Assembly (NCBI RefSeq): GCF_022230955.1
Contig: NZ_JAKKFI010000055.1
Coordinates: 1 to 51,350, forward strand
Source of the DNA: Micromonospora cabrerizensis
GTDB lineage: Bacteria > Actinomycetota > Actinomycetes > Mycobacteriales > Micromonosporaceae
DNA: 51,350 bases
Direction: 5' to 3'
The notes under the pieces are model-generated. The model was given only the letters and a program-made list of their open reading frames with translations, was not told the origin of the DNA and ran no database searches. The position numbers and the translations under genes are program-made. Shown here in pieces: positions 41,027 to 48,430 of the stretch; the first letter of the stretch is position 1, and each line of letters opens with the position of its first letter.

Positions 41027-42313
41027 TTACCGGTCGGCGGCGTCGGCCTCGGGCAGCTCATCGGGCTCGGTGACCCAGGCGGAGAAGACCGGCACCCCGT
41101 GCCACGGCCCGGTGACACCGTCCGCCCGGGTGTCGGTGGCGACGGCCACCACGGCGTACGGGTGACCGAACCGCAGCTCGGCGGTGCGGGCGACGCCCTC
41201 GGGCGGCAGGCTGACCAACCCGAACATGGCGGTCACCGCCGCCGCCTCGAAGCCGTACCGGCCGAACCGGGCCATCGCCGCCTGCCGCGCGTCGGAGGTC
41301 TCGATCGGTTGGCCCAGTGCCCTCGCCAGCATCGTCGACGCCGCCCCGAAGCCGAGCGCCGGTGCGGTCAGGTCATGGTCGCTGCGGGCGGACCAGCAGG
41401 GAAGGACGGCGTGGTGGCGCTCCTCCCGACCGTCGCGCGCTCGGGTCCGCACCCGCTCCTCGCTCAGCGTCCACAGGGGAGTCTCGCCGAGCGGCAGGTC
41501 GAACAGGGAACGGGCCCCGGCCGGTTGCGCGCCGTCGGCCGCGCCGACACTGAGGTCGTACGCGACGGCCAGCACCTCGCTCGGCGGCACCTGTGGGTCG
41601 GCGGCCACCGAGAGGACCACCAACCCGGCGCCGTCGGTCGTCTGGGCAGGGGCGGCGTGCACGATCACGTCACCGAGCAGCTCGGTGGACACGATGGCGC
41701 AGCGGTGGCCCTGGCTCGGGCTGCGCAGCGCCCGGCGCAGCCCGCGCGCCCACGGGCTGCCGGCACCGAGCGCGCGGGCGTCGGCGACGTCGAACGGTGT
41801 CGCCCAGGACACCCGGGTGGCCAGCGCGCTGGCCAGCGCGAAGACCACGTTCGGGTTGACCTTCAGCGGGAACGTGTCGATCAGGCCGTCGGTGTGCTCG
41901 CGCGCCCAGGCGTCCAGGCCGGCCTGATCGGGCAGCTCGCCGATCTCGGTCGTCCGGGGCAGCGCCGCCCGCCACCCGGCTGAGCCGCCGTTGCCCCGCC
42001 CCGACCGCTGCCAGAGCGCGGTGGCGGACCGGACCAGCGGATGCGGCGCGTCCAGCAGCGCGCGGGCGACCTCGGCGGCGCTGGCCAGATCGGTGCCCAG
42101 GGCGTGAGCCAACTCCTCGGCGGCCGGGTTGGCGGCACCGGGGCCCTCGCCGACCGGGTCCGCGGCGGCGGGACTGGAGCCGGCCGGCGCGGTGGCGCAG
42201 ACCGCGAGCAGCAGCCAGGCCCCGAGCGGGGAGGCGACGTGGTGCCGGTCGCCGATCGTGGCGTGCAGCCGTGCGGCGTACGCGGAGAGCGGCCCGTGCA
42301 GATCGGTCGTCAT
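41027..42313 (-). CDS. Bacterial serpin (protease inhibitor I4 family)
   Basis: 428 residues. The N-terminus LSAYAARLHATIGDRHHVAS PLGAW corresponds to the helix A/B region of serpins, WARE-HTDGLIDTFPLKVNPN to the conserved strand region, and residues 355-363 (FEAAAVTAM) to the small-residue hinge of the reactive loop. The hinge composition suggests the loop can insert, that is, an inhibitory serpin; the scissile bond lies in the following FGLVSLPPEG. No signal peptide is seen, so it would act inside the cell unless exported otherwise. ATG at 42313. Convergent with the DUF2267 gene. Confidence 0.78.
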   Translation of the reverse strand: MTTDLHGPLSAYAARLHATIGDRHHVASPLGAWLLLAVCATAPAGSSPAAADPVGEGPGAANPAAEELAHALGTDLASAAEVARALLDAPHPLVRSATALWQRSGRGNGGSAGWRAALPRTTEIGELPDQAGLDAWAREHTDGLIDTFPLKVNPNVVFALASALATRVSWATPFDVADARALGAGSPWARGLRRALRSPSQGHRCAIVSTELLGDVIVHAAPAQTTDGAGLVVLSVAADPQVPPSEVLAVAYDLSVGAADGAQPAGARSLFDLPLGETPLWTLSEERVRTRARDGREERHHAVLPCWSARSDHDLTAPALGFGAASTMLARALGQPIETSDARQAAMARFGRYGFEAAAVTAMFGLVSLPPEGVARTAELRFGHPYAVVAVATDTRADGVTGPWHGVPVFSAWVTEPDELPEADAADR

Positions 42314-42339
42314 GCCCCCACTCTGCCCGCCGACCCGGC

Positions 42340-42855
42340 TCACGACCACAGCTCGAACGGCTCGTCGATCTCCTCGCCGGCGAGGAAGGCGGTGATCAGT
42401 CGCGGGAGCTGCCCTGGGTAGAACCGCTGCGGGCTGGCGACCACCTCCGGCAGTGGCCACCAGCGAAAGCCGAAGTAGTCCTCCAGCTCGTAGTCGAGCC
42501 GGTGCGCCTCGTCCACGTCGGGTCCGGCCCCGGCGAGCCGCACGGTGACGACGACCTCGTCCTGGACGTGCCGCACCTGCCGGTGCAGGAAGCTCGCCCG
42601 TCGACGCCAGGTCGGTGCCCCCACCTGGTCGGCGGTGACGAGGATGCCGGTCTCCTCGTGCAGCTCCCGCACCGCCGTGTCGAGATAGGTCTCCCCGGGG
42701 TCCATGCCGCCGCCGGGCAACTCCCACCAGGTGCCCAGCCGGGGATGGTCGGGGTCGCGGGTGTGGAACAGCAGCACCCGGTCCAGGCTGTCGGTGACCA
42801 CGACCCGCACCGCGCGTCGCTCCAGGATCGGCAGGTCGCGGGGCAGCTCGTCCAT
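42340..42855 (-). CDS. Nudix hydrolase
   Basis: 171 residues. Nudix box GGGMDPGETYLDTAVRELHE plus ET is intact. RAVRVVVTDSLDRVLLFHTR and GTWWELPG precede it, and FFGFRWW-type aromatic strand EDYFGFRWWPLPEV follows. The ATG at 42855 is preferred over one six codons earlier. Broad-specificity housecleaning NTP or dinucleotide hydrolase is the usual role. It is 26 bases upstream of the serpin gene on the same strand and may be co-transcribed. Confidence 0.9.
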   Translation of the reverse strand: MDELPRDLPILERRAVRVVVTDSLDRVLLFHTRDPDHPRLGTWWELPGGGMDPGETYLDTAVRELHEETGILVTADQVGAPTWRRRASFLHRQVRHVQDEVVVTVRLAGAGPDVDEAHRLDYELEDYFGFRWWPLPEVVASPQRFYPGQLPRLITAFLAGEEIDEPFELWS

Positions 42856-42905
42856 CGGGCCAGTCTGTCGCACCGCCCGCCGGCGCGGCGGGTAGGCTGC
42901 CCGCC

Positions 42906-43397
42906 GTGGCTGGTCTGTTGAGGAATGTCGCGGCTCGCATCTCCCGGGTGGGCGCGGTGATTCCGTCGCCTCGTCGCACCGGGCCGGCCCCCGCGCAGGT
43001 GGCCCGACGCCGCCAGGTGAGCGCGTTGCAGCGTCGGGAGCTGACCTACGCTCCGGAGCGCGACGGCCAGGCCGACCCGGGCGAGATCGTCTGGACCTGG
43101 GTGCCGTACGAGGACGATCCCGGCCAGGGCAAGGACCGGCCGGTGCTGGTCGTCGGGCGGCACAGCCGGACGCTGTTCGGGCTGATGCTGTCCAGTCAGA
43201 GTGAGCGGGACGGGCAGCGGCACTGGTTCGCGCTCGGCCCGGGCGAGTGGGACCGGGACAACCGGCCGAGCTGGGTCCGGTTGGACCGGGTGCTCACCAT
43301 GCGCGAGGACAGCATCCGCCGCGAGGGCGCCGTGTTGGACCGGCCCCGGTTCGACCGGGTCGGGCAGGCGCTGCGCATGGGCTACGGCTGGCGCTGA
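42906..43397 (+). CDS. PemK/MazF-type protein without antitoxin
   Basis: 163 residues. From residue 55 the sequence follows the PemK/MazF beta-barrel: DPGEIVWTWVPYEDDPGQGK, DRPVLVVGRH, FGLMLSSQSERDG and VRLDRVLTMREDSIRREGAV. MazF homologues cut RNA. The N-terminal 54 residues are basic and unlike the family. No small antitoxin gene is found on either side, so it may be a domesticated member of the fold, a form common in actinomycetes. GTG start at 42906. Confidence 0.75.
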   Translation: MAGLLRNVAARISRVGAVIPSPRRTGPAPAQVARRRQVSALQRRELTYAPERDGQADPGEIVWTWVPYEDDPGQGKDRPVLVVGRHSRTLFGLMLSSQSERDGQRHWFALGPGEWDRDNRPSWVRLDRVLTMREDSIRREGAVLDRPRFDRVGQALRMGYGWR

Positions 43398-43419
43398 CCC
43401 GTGTCGTGGCGAGGCGTGG

Positions 43420-44070
43420 TCAGGCCGACTCGCGGCTCGGGCCGACCGCGGCACCCTTCGCGTCCGGCGGCGGGTACGGCCGGTCGGCGAGCAGCCGCGC
43501 CAGGTGCGCGGTGTTGAGCGCGAGGGCCTTCGTGGTGCGGCCGGTGGTGTCGGGCTTGGGGCCGGCGTCGCGGTAGTCCACCGTCTGGAGCGCCTCGCCG
43601 ACCCAGTAGGTCGCGGCGGCGGCGGCGAGGGTGAACCCGACCTCGTTGAGCGCCTGCTGCACCTGGCCGATGGTGTGGTGTGCGCCGTCCTCGTTGCCGA
43701 CGACGGCCACCCCGGCCACCTTGCCGTAGGTGAGGAGCCGGCCCTCGTCGTCGGTTTCGGAGAGTTCGGCGTCGAGACGTTCGAGGACCATCTTGCACAC
43801 GCTGGATGGCTGACCGAGCCAGATCGGCGTGGCGATGATGAGCACCTGCGCCGCCAGCAGCTTGGCGCGGATCGCCGGCCAGCCGTCACCGTTGCCCTCG
43901 TCGGTGGAGACGCCGAAGCGCACGTCGTGGTCCACCACCCGGACCAGTTCGCCCTCCACGCCCTGAGCGGCCAATTCGTCGAGCACCTCCCGACCGAGCT
44001 GCTCGGAGCTGGACGCGCCCGGTGACGGCTTGAGGGTGCAGTTGAGAACGAGGGCGCGGATGGTCGCCAC
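43420..44070 (-). CDS. Flavodoxin-fold NAD(P)H-dependent FMN reductase
   Basis: 216 residues. IRALVLNCTLKPSPGASSSE is the FMN phosphate loop, LIIATPIWLGQPSSVCKMVL the isoalloxazine loop and GVAVVGNEDGAHHTIGQVQQ the second flavin loop, as in NAD(P)H:quinone or azo reductase-like FMN proteins. GTG start at 44070 with AAAGGAAC eight bases upstream. Divergent from the ArsR-SRPBCC pair, 103 bases apart, and perhaps under the same regulator. Confidence 0.88.
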   Translation of the reverse strand: MATIRALVLNCTLKPSPGASSSEQLGREVLDELAAQGVEGELVRVVDHDVRFGVSTDEGNGDGWPAIRAKLLAAQVLIIATPIWLGQPSSVCKMVLERLDAELSETDDEGRLLTYGKVAGVAVVGNEDGAHHTIGQVQQALNEVGFTLAAAAATYWVGEALQTVDYRDAGPKPDTTGRTTKALALNTAHLARLLADRPYPPPDAKGAAVGPSRESA

Positions 44071-44103
44071 GTCGAGTTCCTTTCGGCAGTCAGATGGGCT
44101 TCC

Positions 44104-44165
44104 TTGCCGATACCCGGAGGGTGCCCGTATATTCAACCTGTCGGTTGATTACCCAGTTGGTTGAA
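44104..44165 (+). promoter_or_regulatory. Promoter and operators of the ArsR-SRPBCC pair
   Basis: TTGCCG (44104-44109), 18-base spacer, TATATT (44128-44133). Overlapping the -10 and downstream are three copies of one half-site: TCAACC (44133-44138), GGTTGA (44143-44148) and GGTTGA (44159-44164). The first two form TCAACC-TGTC-GGTTGA, and the outer two TTCAACC...GGTTGAA. They are probable sites for the ArsR-type protein. Confidence 0.55.
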
Positions 44166-44173
44166 AGCAGCAG

Positions 44174-44518
44174 ATGACTACAGACCCCGTCAGCGCAGTG
44201 TTCGCCGCACTCGCTGATCCCACCCGTCGGGCCATCCTGGCCCGGCTCGCGACCGGCGACGCGACGGTCAACGAGCTGGCGGCGCCGTTCCCGGTCAGCC
44301 TCCAGGCGGTCTCGAAGCACCTCGCGGTGCTGGAGCGCGCCGGGCTGATCACGCGGACCCGGGAGGCGCAGTGGCGTCGGTGCCGGCTCGACCCGGCGCC
44401 GCTGCGGACGCTCGCCGAGTGGGTCGACCAGTACCGCCGCCTCTGGGACGAGCGTTACGACACCTTGGACGACTACCTACGCGCGCAGAAGGAGACCCGT
44501 CATGAACAAGCTCCCTGA
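44174..44518 (+). CDS. ArsR-type regulator paired with an SRPBCC gene
   Basis: 114 residues, minimal winged helix: VFAALADPTRRAILARLATG, VNELAAPFPVSLQAVSKHLA, VLERAGLITRTREAQWRRCR. It lacks a metal-binding motif, as is usual for the SdpR-like group whose genes precede an SRPBCC/AHSA1 gene. Probably represses itself and its partner; inducer unknown. It overlaps the next gene by 17 bases. Confidence 0.88.
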   Translation: MTTDPVSAVFAALADPTRRAILARLATGDATVNELAAPFPVSLQAVSKHLAVLERAGLITRTREAQWRRCRLDPAPLRTLAEWVDQYRRLWDERYDTLDDYLRAQKETRHEQAP

Positions 44519-44975
44519 CCTCACGATCGACCTGCCGTCCGACCGGGAGGTCACCCTCACCCGGTCCTTCGACGCCCCACGCGAGCTGGTCTACGCCGCG
44601 CACACCCAGGCCGAGCACCTCAAGCACTGGTGGGGGCGGGGCAACCCGCTGGACGTCGAGATCGATTTCCGGGTGGGCGGCCACTACCGCTGTGTGGAGC
44701 ATGCCCAGGACGGCAACGCCTACGCCTTCCGCGGTGAATACCGGGAGATCGTCGTGCCGGAGCGGATCGTGCAGACCTTCGAGTTCGAGGGCATGCCCGG
44801 CCACGTGGCGGTGGAGACGCTGGTCTTCACCGAGCAGGACGGGCGCACGACCATCACGAGCACCACCCGCTTCGACACGACCGCGGAGCGCGACGGCATG
44901 ATCGACTCCGGGATGACCCAGGGGGCGGCCGAGTCGTACGCCGCGCTGGACCGGCACCTCGCCGCACTGCGCTGA
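44502..44975 (+). CDS. SRPBCC (AHSA1-like) protein
   Basis: 157 residues. The START-like fold opens with VTLTRSFDAPRELVYAAHTQ, then EHLKHWWGRGNPLDVEIDFR and VGGHYRCV, and ends with the long C-terminal helix MTQGAAESYAALDRHLAALR. It can hold a hydrophobic ligand. The ATG lies 17 bases inside the end of the ArsR-type gene, with GGAGACC upstream. Function of this standard pair is not known in detail; ligand sensing or a lyase activity has been suggested for related proteins. Confidence 0.88.
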   Translation: MNKLPDLTIDLPSDREVTLTRSFDAPRELVYAAHTQAEHLKHWWGRGNPLDVEIDFRVGGHYRCVEHAQDGNAYAFRGEYREIVVPERIVQTFEFEGMPGHVAVETLVFTEQDGRTTITSTTRFDTTAERDGMIDSGMTQGAAESYAALDRHLAALR

Positions 44976-45035
44976 CCCCGCCCACGCCACGGTCAAGCGG
45001 TGGGCGGATGGCCCGCCCGGTGGCATGGTGTCCTC

Positions 45036-46058
45036 GTGACCGAGGACATCGCCCGGCAGGTGGCCCAGCAGGTTCATGCGTGCTTCGGTCAGCGCCTGTC
45101 CACACTGGAGCTGGTCACCCACGGTGCGGACCAGCACGCCCGGCTGTGGCTGGCCCGCACCGCCGACGGCTCCCGGTACGCGGTCAAACTCAGCGGCGGC
45201 GGCACTGCCGCCGGCCTGGTCGTGACGGCGTACCTGGCCGGCCGGGGGGTACCGGGCATCGCCGCGCCGGTGCCGGCCCGGGACGGGCGGCTGTCCGTCG
45301 AACACGACAACCACCGTCTCTCGGTCGTGCCCTGGGTCTCCGACCAGCGGGCGCTCGACGGCCCGATGACCGACGCGCACTGGCGCGCGTACGGCGAGGT
45401 GCTGGCCGCCGTGCACGCGGTGCCGGTGACCGACGAGGTGCGACGACTGTTGCCGGCGGGCGGGGCGGCGTACCCCTCGATCGTGGCCGGGACCCGCGCG
45501 GTGGCCGAGCGGCTGCGCGACCCGGACCCGGACGGCCTCGCCGGGCCGCTGGCCACGGAGATGGCGGGCGTGTGGTCCACGGTGGCCGACCGGGTGGGCT
45601 CACTGACCCGCGAGGTCGAACGCCTCGCCGTCGACCAGCGCGCCCGGCCCGGCTCGGGCGTCGTCTGCCACGGCGATCCGCACCTGGGCAATCTGCTGCT
45701 CGGCGCCGACGGGCAGGTCTGGCTGATCGACTGGGACGACGCGGTGCTCGCGCCGCCCGAGTGTGACCTGATGTTCGTCCTGGGCGGGGTGCTCGCCTTC
45801 GCGCCGATCAGCGCCCGCCAGCAGGAGGCGGTGCTCGCCGGCTACGGCCCGCTCGACATCGACCCGGCCCGCCTGGCGTGGTTCCTCGCGGTCCGCGCGC
45901 TCGACGACCTCAGCGACTGGACCCGCCAGGCGTTGGACCCGGACGCCGAGGCGGCCGACCGGGATCGGGCGGCAGGCATCGTGCGGGGGCTGGTGTCGCC
46001 GGTGGGTCTGGTCACCCTCGCCGACGCGGCACTGCGCGATCTCGACCGGCGGCGCTGA
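45036..46058 (+). CDS. Aminoglycoside-phosphotransferase-fold kinase
   Basis: 340 residues. The APH/choline-kinase fold is shown by GSRYAVKLSGGG (ATP-binding Lys), VVCHGDPHLGNLLLGADGQV (catalytic loop with HGDxxxxN) and VWLIDWDDAVLAPPECDL (metal-binding Asp). Substrate unknown: it may phosphorylate an antibiotic, a sugar or another small alcohol. The GTG at 45036 is used. It is 60 bases after the SRPBCC gene but may have its own promoter. Confidence 0.85.
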   Translation: MTEDIARQVAQQVHACFGQRLSTLELVTHGADQHARLWLARTADGSRYAVKLSGGGTAAGLVVTAYLAGRGVPGIAAPVPARDGRLSVEHDNHRLSVVPWVSDQRALDGPMTDAHWRAYGEVLAAVHAVPVTDEVRRLLPAGGAAYPSIVAGTRAVAERLRDPDPDGLAGPLATEMAGVWSTVADRVGSLTREVERLAVDQRARPGSGVVCHGDPHLGNLLLGADGQVWLIDWDDAVLAPPECDLMFVLGGVLAFAPISARQQEAVLAGYGPLDIDPARLAWFLAVRALDDLSDWTRQALDPDAEAADRDRAAGIVRGLVSPVGLVTLADAALRDLDRRR

Positions 46059-46078
46059 GCGGAAAATCGTGGTTCCGC
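46059..46078. terminator. Short hairpin between convergent genes
   Basis: GCGGAA (46059-46064) and TTCCGC (46073-46078) with an eight-base loop, right after the kinase stop and 20 bases before the end of the diguanylate cyclase gene. Confidence 0.35.
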
Positions 46079-46097
46079 GCACCCGCGAGCTGAACGG

Positions 46098-46760
46098 TCA
46101 GAGCTCGGTCAACCGAGCGCTGTCGACCAGTTGCCGGGGTGACCGCGCGCCGCCGAGGCTCTTCGCCTGGTACATGGCGGCGTCGGCGCGGCTGAGCGCG
46201 TCGGTGAGCTGCGCCGGGCCGCTCACCGGGGCGAGCCCGACGGACGCGGTGACCCGGACGCTGCACCCGTTCAGCCGGATCGGCGCGGCGACGGTCTCGG
46301 CGAGTCGGCGGGTGGAGTGCTCGATCCAGCGCCGGTCGACGGTGGGGCTGGCCAGCAGCCCGGCGAACTCGTCGCCGCCCAGGCGCGCGACGAGGTTGTC
46401 CCCGGCGAAACCGGCGAGTCGGTCGGCCACACTGATCAGCACCTGGTCGCCGGCGGCGTGCCCGTAGCGGTCGTTGATCTGCTTGAAGTCGTCCAGGTCG
46501 AGCACCACCGCGATCAACGGCTGGCCGGCCGCGTCGGTGAGCAGGGTGGCCGCCAGACGGTAGAAGGCGCGCCGGTTGGGCAGCCCGGTGAGTGGGTCGT
46601 GACTCGCGGCGTGCCGCTCGGCGGCGAGCTCGGCCTGGAGGTGATCGATCTCGGCCTCGGCGCGCACCGCCCGGCGGCGTAGTTGCCAGGAGGAGAGCAG
46701 GGCGCCGGCCGCGCAGATCCCGGAGGCGACACTCATCGGATCCGGCACGAACCCTCCCAT
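46098..46760 (-). CDS. Diguanylate cyclase (GGDEF domain)
   Basis: 220 residues. One hydrophobic N-terminal helix (about 8-25, VASGICAAGALLSSWQL), a short coiled-coil linker (about 30-55), then the GGDEF domain: DPLTGLPNRRAFYRLAATLL, VLDLDDFKQINDRYGHAAGD and ARLGGDEFAG with an intact GGDEF signature, ending DAAMYQAKSLG. It should make cyclic di-GMP from two GTP. No RxxD inhibitory site is seen five residues before GGDEF (NLVAR). The start is uncertain: ATG at 46760 with GCGGGG upstream, or a TTG six codons earlier. Confidence 0.9.
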   Translation of the reverse strand: MGGFVPDPMSVASGICAAGALLSSWQLRRRAVRAEAEIDHLQAELAAERHAASHDPLTGLPNRRAFYRLAATLLTDAAGQPLIAVVLDLDDFKQINDRYGHAAGDQVLISVADRLAGFAGDNLVARLGGDEFAGLLASPTVDRRWIEHSTRRLAETVAAPIRLNGCSVRVTASVGLAPVSGPAQLTDALSRADAAMYQAKSLGGARSPRQLVDSARLTEL

Positions 46761-46879
46761 CCCCGCGACCGCCTCCAACGCTCGGTCGACGCGTCACGCC
46801 GCGTCGGGCCCACTTTTGCCTGATGGTTGCCCCTGTGGGGGTAACTCAACGTGAACGGATGGGCACCGATCATGTGCGT

Positions 46880-46920
46880 TATCATGCTCGCCGTCCGGTG
46901 CAGATGCAATAGCAGATGCA
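46880..46920 (+). promoter_or_regulatory. Candidate -10 box and direct repeat upstream of the DUF397 gene
   Basis: TATCAT (46880-46885) could be a -10 element. GCAGATGCA occurs twice (46900-46908 and 46912-46920), 12 bases apart, in a region lower in GC than its surroundings. Possible site for the XRE partner protein. Confidence 0.3.
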
Positions 46921-47013
46921 CGTGCAGAACCGTCCGATGTCGATACCGCACCCCCTCGCCGTCACCGCTCCTCCCACGGCCACCGGCGGGCTCGTGAGCA
47001 GAAAGACGCCTTC

Positions 47014-47253
47014 ATGCATCAGCCACCCAATGGCGTACCGATCCACCAGTTGCCCCCGCTGAGCTGGCAGAAGAGCCGCCGCAGCAACCCCAGCGGCAAT
47101 TGCGTCGAACTCGCCGAGCTGCCCGAGGGAGCGGGCATCGCGGTCCGCAACTCACGGCACCCGGAGGGTCCGGCGCTGATCTACACAGTGGACGAGATCG
47201 CCGCCTTCGTGCTCGGAGCGCGCGACGGGGATTTCGACCACCTCATCAACTGA
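47014..47253 (+). CDS. DUF397-domain protein
   Basis: 79 residues. LSWQKSRRSNPSGNCVELAE and GIAVRNSRHPEGPALIYTVD plus EIAAFVLGARDGDFDHL are the signature of DUF397 proteins, small partners of XRE/Scr1-type regulators in actinomycetes. Together they control development or antibiotic production (as WhiJ-like loci of Streptomyces). Start at the ATG with AGAAAGACG upstream, a poor ribosome site. Confidence 0.9.
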   Translation: MHQPPNGVPIHQLPPLSWQKSRRSNPSGNCVELAELPEGAGIAVRNSRHPEGPALIYTVDEIAAFVLGARDGDFDHLIN

Positions 47254-47393
47254 CCGTCCCGAGTGGGATCGTCCCGGCGACGGGACTGAATCACCGGTGC
47301 GGAGGAGTACATCTCACTATCGGTCCATGGCATGCTTACACGTCGGCCGGGCCAGGTACCCGGTCACGGGGGTTGGTGTCCGGAGGTCCGCAC

Positions 47394-48281
47394 GTGACGA
47401 TGGTTCCCGCCGAGGGTGGCCCGACAACCGGGCCGACCGTGCTGCGTATGCTGCTCGGCGCCCAGTTGCGCCGCCTTCGGGAGTCCAGCGGGGTGACCCG
47501 GGAGGGCGCCGGCTGGGAGATCCGCTCCTCCGAATCGAAGATCAGTCGGATGGAGCTGGGTCGGGTCGGCTTCAAGGAGCGCGACGTCTCCGACCTGCTC
47601 ACCCTCTACGGCGTCACCGCGGAGCACGAGCGTGACGCGCTGCTCAAGCTCGCCCGCGACGCCAACAGCCCCGGCTGGTGGCACCGCTACGGCGACGTGC
47701 TGCCGACCTGGTTCCAGTCGTACCTGGGCCTGGAGGCCGCGGCCGCGCTGATCCGCACCTACGAGGTGCAGTTCGTCCCCGGCCTGTTGCAGACCGGGGA
47801 CTACGCCCGCGCTGTCGTGCTGCTCGGGCACGGCGCGGCTGGTCCGGCCGAGATCGACCGCCGCGTCGCTCTGCGGATGCAGCGTCAGCAGTTGCTCCGC
47901 CGGGAGAACCCACCGCAGCTCTGGGCCGTGGTGGACGAGGCGGCCCTGCGGCGCCCGATCGGTGGCCCCGCCGTCATGCGTGGCCAGCTCACCGCGCTCA
48001 TCGAGGCGACCAAGTCGCCCAACATCCGGCTCCAGGTCATCCCGTTCGCCGCCGGTGGCCACGCCGCCGCCGGGGGCGCCTTCACCATCCTGCGCTTCGG
48101 CGACCAGGAGCTGCCCGACATCGTCTACATCGAACAGCTCACCAGTGCCATCTACCTCGACAAGCGTGACGACCTGGACTACTACGCGGTGGCCATGGAA
48201 CGACTCTGCGTCGAGGCCGAGCCGCCGGAGCGTACGCCGGACATTCTCGGCCGGTTGCTGGACGACCTCTACCCGGCGTGA
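47394..48281 (+). CDS. XRE-family regulator with DUF5753 (WhiJ/Scr1-like)
   Basis: 295 residues. N-terminal helix-turn-helix: LGAQLRRLRESSGVTREGAG and SSESKISRMELGRVGFKERD (about 22-75). The rest is the DUF5753 ligand-like domain: WFQSYLGLEAAAALIRTYEV, QFVPGLLQTGDYARAVV, IRLQVIPFAAGGHAAAGGAF and IVYIEQLTSAIYLDKRDDLD. The GTG at 47394 has GGAGG seven bases upstream. It forms a classic pair with the DUF397 gene 140 bases earlier. Confidence 0.9.
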   Translation: MTMVPAEGGPTTGPTVLRMLLGAQLRRLRESSGVTREGAGWEIRSSESKISRMELGRVGFKERDVSDLLTLYGVTAEHERDALLKLARDANSPGWWHRYGDVLPTWFQSYLGLEAAAALIRTYEVQFVPGLLQTGDYARAVVLLGHGAAGPAEIDRRVALRMQRQQLLRRENPPQLWAVVDEAALRRPIGGPAVMRGQLTALIEATKSPNIRLQVIPFAAGGHAAAGGAFTILRFGDQELPDIVYIEQLTSAIYLDKRDDLDYYAVAMERLCVEAEPPERTPDILGRLLDDLYPA

Positions 48282-48294
48282 CCGCCGCCCGGGC

Positions 48295-48360
48295 GGCTCG
48301 GGGCGGTGGGGCCGGGGCGGCGTGGCTCGGGGCGGTGGGGCTGGTGGCTCGGGGCGGTGC
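48295..48360 (+). repeat. G-rich direct repeats
   Basis: GGCTCGGGGCGGTGGGGC occurs at 48295-48312 and 48324-48341, with a related third copy from 48346. The many GGG/GGGG runs could fold as G-quadruplexes. It lies between two rightward genes, just after the XRE stop. Confidence 0.5.
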
Positions 48361-48430
48361 GGGGCCCTCGGGTGGCACTAGCATGGTCGACGACCGGCGA
48401 CAGTGGACGGACGCCACCGCGGAGGCAGGC

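Noticed and set aside
42856..43419. An antitoxin gene for the PemK/MazF-type protein
   Set aside because: The gaps on both sides are about 50 and 20 bases, too short for even a small antitoxin gene, and the flanking genes are Nudix and FMN reductase.
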